From positions 744,001-808,000 of the forward strand of contig NZ_CP119567.1 of the NCBI RefSeq assembly GCF_029277445.1: 64,000 nucleotides of DNA. The letters run 5' to 3'. Position 1 is the first letter of the stretch, and each line of letters starts with the position of its first letter. This document shows positions 61,736 to 64,000 of the stretch, piece after piece. The position numbers were made by a program, and so were the translations under genes. A model generated the notes under the pieces. The model did not search any database. It had not been told where the DNA came from and was given only the letters and a program-made list of their open reading frames with translations. Source of the stretch: Pararhizobium qamdonense. Its GTDB lineage: Bacteria; Pseudomonadota; Alphaproteobacteria; Rhizobiales; Rhizobiaceae.

Positions 61736-62670
61736 TCTCAGCGCAGCGCATTCTTGTCACACCCCGGTCTCTGACGGCGGAACCGCATCCCGATATCGAG
61801 CGCTTGCGCGACGATGGATATGAGATCGTCTATTCCACCGCCGGAGCAATGCCTGCAGAGGACGAACTGGTGGCGCTCGTTCCGGGCTGTGTCGGCTGGC
61901 TGGCCGGCGTTGAACCGGTCACCCGCCGCGTGCTCGATGCCGCAACGGACCTGCGCGTTATCAGCCGCAATGGCGTCGGCATCGACAACCTTCCGGTGGA
62001 CATCCTGTCCGAAAAAGGCGTGAAAATCGTGATTGCCGAGGGCGCCAACGCCATGGGCGTGGCGGAGCTGACGATCGGTCTCCTGTTCAGCGCTTTGCGT
62101 GCCATCCCGCTTTCGGATGCGGGCATCAAGAAAGGCGGCTGGCCACGCGTTCGCGGGCTGGAAATCCAGAACCGCGTGATCGGTATTATCGGCTGCGGCG
62201 CGATCGGCCGCGAAGTGGCGCGCATGGTGATCGGCCTTGGCGCTTCCGTCGTCGCGTTCGACCCGGCGCGACCCAATCTCGACCTGCCCTCCTCCCGGTT
62301 TTCCTATGCCGGCATCGACGATATTCTCGACAGCTGTGACGTGCTGACATTGCATTGCCCGCTGCCGCGCGATGGCTCCACCCTCATTTCACCCGAGCGG
62401 ATCGGCCGGATGAAGAAGAGTGCCGTGATCATCAACACGGCGCGGGCGCGGCTGATCGATGAACCCGCCCTGATCGAAGCACTCGACGAAGGACGGCTGA
62501 GCGCCTATGCGACGGATGTTTTCGACCAGGAGCCACCGGCATCCCTGTCGCTTGCTTCCCACCCGCGCGTGGTCGCCACCAGCCATATTGGCGGATTCAC
62601 GGAAGAAAGCGTCGATCGCGCCACCCGCATCGCCGCCAACAACCTGATCGCAGCCCTGAAGGCGTCATGA
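61732..62670 (+). CDS. D-2-hydroxyacid dehydrogenase (phosphoglycerate dehydrogenase-like)
   Basis: 312 residues. NAD motif VIGIIGCGAIGREVARM near 146, catalytic Arg in INTARARLIDE near 235, Glu in ATDVFDQEPPASL near 262 and His in VVATSHIGGFTEES near 285. It oxidises or reduces a D-2-hydroxy acid such as glycerate or a sugar acid. ATG 61732 overlaps the AroE-like stop (ATGA), so it is fully embedded in the operon. No C-terminal ACT domain, so not a typical serine-pathway SerA. Confidence 0.9.
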   Translation: MISAQRILVTPRSLTAEPHPDIERLRDDGYEIVYSTAGAMPAEDELVALVPGCVGWLAGVEPVTRRVLDAATDLRVISRNGVGIDNLPVDILSEKGVKIVIAEGANAMGVAELTIGLLFSALRAIPLSDAGIKKGGWPRVRGLEIQNRVIGIIGCGAIGREVARMVIGLGASVVAFDPARPNLDLPSSRFSYAGIDDILDSCDVLTLHCPLPRDGSTLISPERIGRMKKSAVIINTARARLIDEPALIEALDEGRLSAYATDVFDQEPPASLSLASHPRVVATSHIGGFTEESVDRATRIAANNLIAALKAS

Positions 62671-62674
62671 CACA

Positions 62675-63538
62675 ATGACGGACAAGCTGGTCGAAATCCC
62701 GTTGGATCGCTCTCTTTCAAAGGCGCTGGCGCAGCCGGTTGCAGCCGGCAACACACGCTTTCATTGGCTCGGCCAGGCCGGGTTCATCATCGAGACCAGC
62801 ACATTCCGCATGGTCATCGATCCCTATCTCTCGGATACGCTGGCGGAAAAATATCGCGGCACCGCCCGCCCCCATGAACGCATGATGCCGGCGCCAATCG
62901 CGCCGGCCGATTTGGCGCCGGTCGATCTGGTTCTGTGTACCCATCATCACACCGACCATATGGACCCCGGCACGCTGATCCCGCTGATGGCGGCAAACCC
63001 TCATGCGTCTCTCGTTGCGCCACGGGCATCCCTATCCACTGTTCGCGAACGCTCAGGGCTTCCTGACGGCCGGCTTTGCCTGATGAATGCGGGAGAGACG
63101 CTGACGATTGATGGCATCACCATGACCGCGACCCGCGCCGCGCATGAAACGCTCGAGACGGACGACGCCGGCAATCATCGTTTCCTCGGCTATCTCATCG
63201 ATACCGGAAATGTGCGTATCTGGCATTCCGGTGATTCCATCCCATTTGAAGGCCTCGCTGCGGATATCGCAGCATTGAAACCGGATCTGGCCCTTTTGCC
63301 CGTCAATGGCCGCAGGGCTGAACTTTCCAACAATGGAGTGCCGGGAAATTTCACGCTCGACGAGGCGATCGGCGTTGCCACCGAGATTGGCTGCACTGCA
63401 ATGGTCGCCCACCACTACGGCCTTTTCGCCTTCAACACGGAGGATCCGGATCGTATCGATGCCGCAAGCGAACGCACCGCTTCTCTCCGTGTTGTGCGGG
63501 CACGCGCAGCAATTGCACTCGAATGGCGCAAAGGCTAG
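62675..63538 (+). CDS. Metallo-beta-lactamase-fold hydrolase, UlaG (lactonase)-like
   Basis: 287 residues. Metal motif THHHTDHMDPGTL near 90 (HxHxDH), ligands also in RIWHSGDSIPFEGLA near 188 and MVAHHYGLFAF near 247. It resembles L-ascorbate-6-phosphate lactonase UlaG and related enzymes that open sugar lactones. Four bases separate it from the dehydrogenase stop. A lactonase would fit between a sugar dehydrogenase and the aldolase. Confidence 0.85.
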   Translation: MTDKLVEIPLDRSLSKALAQPVAAGNTRFHWLGQAGFIIETSTFRMVIDPYLSDTLAEKYRGTARPHERMMPAPIAPADLAPVDLVLCTHHHTDHMDPGTLIPLMAANPHASLVAPRASLSTVRERSGLPDGRLCLMNAGETLTIDGITMTATRAAHETLETDDAGNHRFLGYLIDTGNVRIWHSGDSIPFEGLAADIAALKPDLALLPVNGRRAELSNNGVPGNFTLDEAIGVATEIGCTAMVAHHYGLFAFNTEDPDRIDAASERTASLRVVRARAAIALEWRKG

Positions 63539-63582
63539 CATCAAGCCGCACTGCGGCCAAGATCCGGGTGAATGCGAATGAC

Positions 63583-64000
63583 ATGAAGGCGGCTGCAATG
63601 GATACTGATACAGGCGCGGACCTGCGCACCAACCCGAACCGCAATGTCATTGAGGTGATCAGGACCATGCGCTCGCAATTGCGCAAATCCGATCGGAAAG
63701 TCGCCGATATCGTCCTGCAGGACCCGCGCCGCATCATCACGGCGACGGTTGGGGAAACTGCGGCCCTTGCCGAAGTCAGCCAGCCGACCGTCGTGCGGTT
63801 TGCAAACGCGATCGGTTGCAACGGCTTCCAGGATTTCAAGATACGGCTGGCGCAAAGCCTGGCGCTTGGAACACCCGCCACCCATTCCGTGTTGCTCGGC
63901 ACGGATGAGCCCGAAGTCATCACCGAGAAGATCTTCGATTATACGATGACCAGCCTCGACTGGGCGCGCAATCATCTCGACAAGGCCGCCGTGCAACGGG
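63583..64000 (+). CDS. RpiR/HexR-family transcriptional regulator (3' end missing)
   Basis: The frame is open to the window end; 139 residues are visible. HTH_6 winged helix: SQLRKSDRKVADIVLQDPRR, then LAEVSQPTVVRFANAIGCNG and FQDFKIRLAQSLALG near 55-95. A SIS sugar-phosphate domain should follow beyond the window. Start codon uncertain: ATG 63583 or ATG 63598. It lies 44 bases after the UlaG-like gene. HexR, an RpiR family member, binds KDPG and the TGTAATTAAATTACA operator; similar sites are in the divergent promoter at 59.3-59.5 kb. Confidence 0.9.
   Translation, partial: MKAAAMDTDTGADLRTNPNRNVIEVIRTMRSQLRKSDRKVADIVLQDPRRIITATVGETAALAEVSQPTVVRFANAIGCNGFQDFKIRLAQSLALGTPATHSVLLGTDEPEVITEKIFDYTMTSLDWARNHLDKAAVQR

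Noticed and set aside
59482..63538. Sulfo-Entner-Doudoroff (sulfoquinovose) interpretation of the aldolase operon
   Set aside because: No sulfoquinovosidase, no SQ dehydrogenase/dehydratase set and no sulfolactaldehyde dehydrogenase or exporter; the aldolase alone is not diagnostic.

Overview
The window reads as high-GC alphaproteobacterial DNA, most likely a Rhizobiaceae genome (Rhizobium/Agrobacterium type). The reasons are the density of ABC uptake systems with dedicated local regulators, rhizobial small proteins (DUF982, a Mop/TOBE molbindin, DUF2945, DUF3140), and promoters that fit the alphaproteobacterial general-stress sigma factor EcfG (GGAAC-N16/17-CGTT). It looks like accessory or megaplasmid-type gene content, but nothing seen here proves the replicon. 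No rRNA, tRNA, CRISPR array or intact insertion sequence was found.

Layout. 1-4.9 kb: sulfonate/taurine-type ABC transporter (binding protein cut by the window edge, two permeases, ATPase) with a long-chain FMN-dependent monooxygenase, probably for organosulfur use. 5.2-9.9 kb: polar amino-acid ABC binding protein and two permeases, a gamma-glutamyltransferase and a GntR/FCD regulator, with no ATPase gene. 10.1-11.1 kb: sterol desaturase-family membrane hydroxylase. 11.3-22.2 kb: polyol/sugar island with a LacI regulator, SDR, ribose-type ABC transporter, two-gene transketolase, FGGY kinase, SorC regulator and second SDR; a palindromic site recurs at three promoters. 22.3-25.6 kb: LysR, aldo/keto reductase and a secreted double-CMD/cupin protein.

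25.6-40.7 kb: a mosaic of small and stress-related genes: GNAT, cold-shock protein, DUF982, molbindin, a decayed MFS transporter tail, a SARP/TolB/TPR regulator followed by a 72-residue small protein, glutaminase, exonuclease III, a YihY membrane protein, a catalase-like heme protein, a YdeP-type molybdoenzyme, DUF3140, DUF2945, trehalohydrolase and an SDR. Three transcription units here carry EcfG-like promoters, which suggests one general-stress regulon block. 41-45.3 kb: RND efflux pump and its membrane fusion protein. 45.6-50.7 kb: NitT/TauT-type ABC transporter with a fumarylacetoacetate-hydrolase-family enzyme and a divergent GntR regulator whose probable promoter and operator can be read.

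50.8-64 kb: a large divergent carbohydrate locus. Leftward: ribose-type ABC transporter, FGGY kinase, HAD phosphatase, two SDRs and a GldA-type dehydrogenase. Rightward: cupin-type phosphoglucose isomerase, KDPG-aldolase family protein, AroE-like dehydrogenase, D-2-hydroxyacid dehydrogenase, UlaG-like metallo-hydrolase and an RpiR regulator cut by the window end. Three HexR-like sites lie in the shared promoter region. The enzyme set resembles an Entner-Doudoroff-like route but does not match a complete pathway I know, so this is the best candidate for undescribed biology, followed by the SARP/TPR regulator with its small partner.
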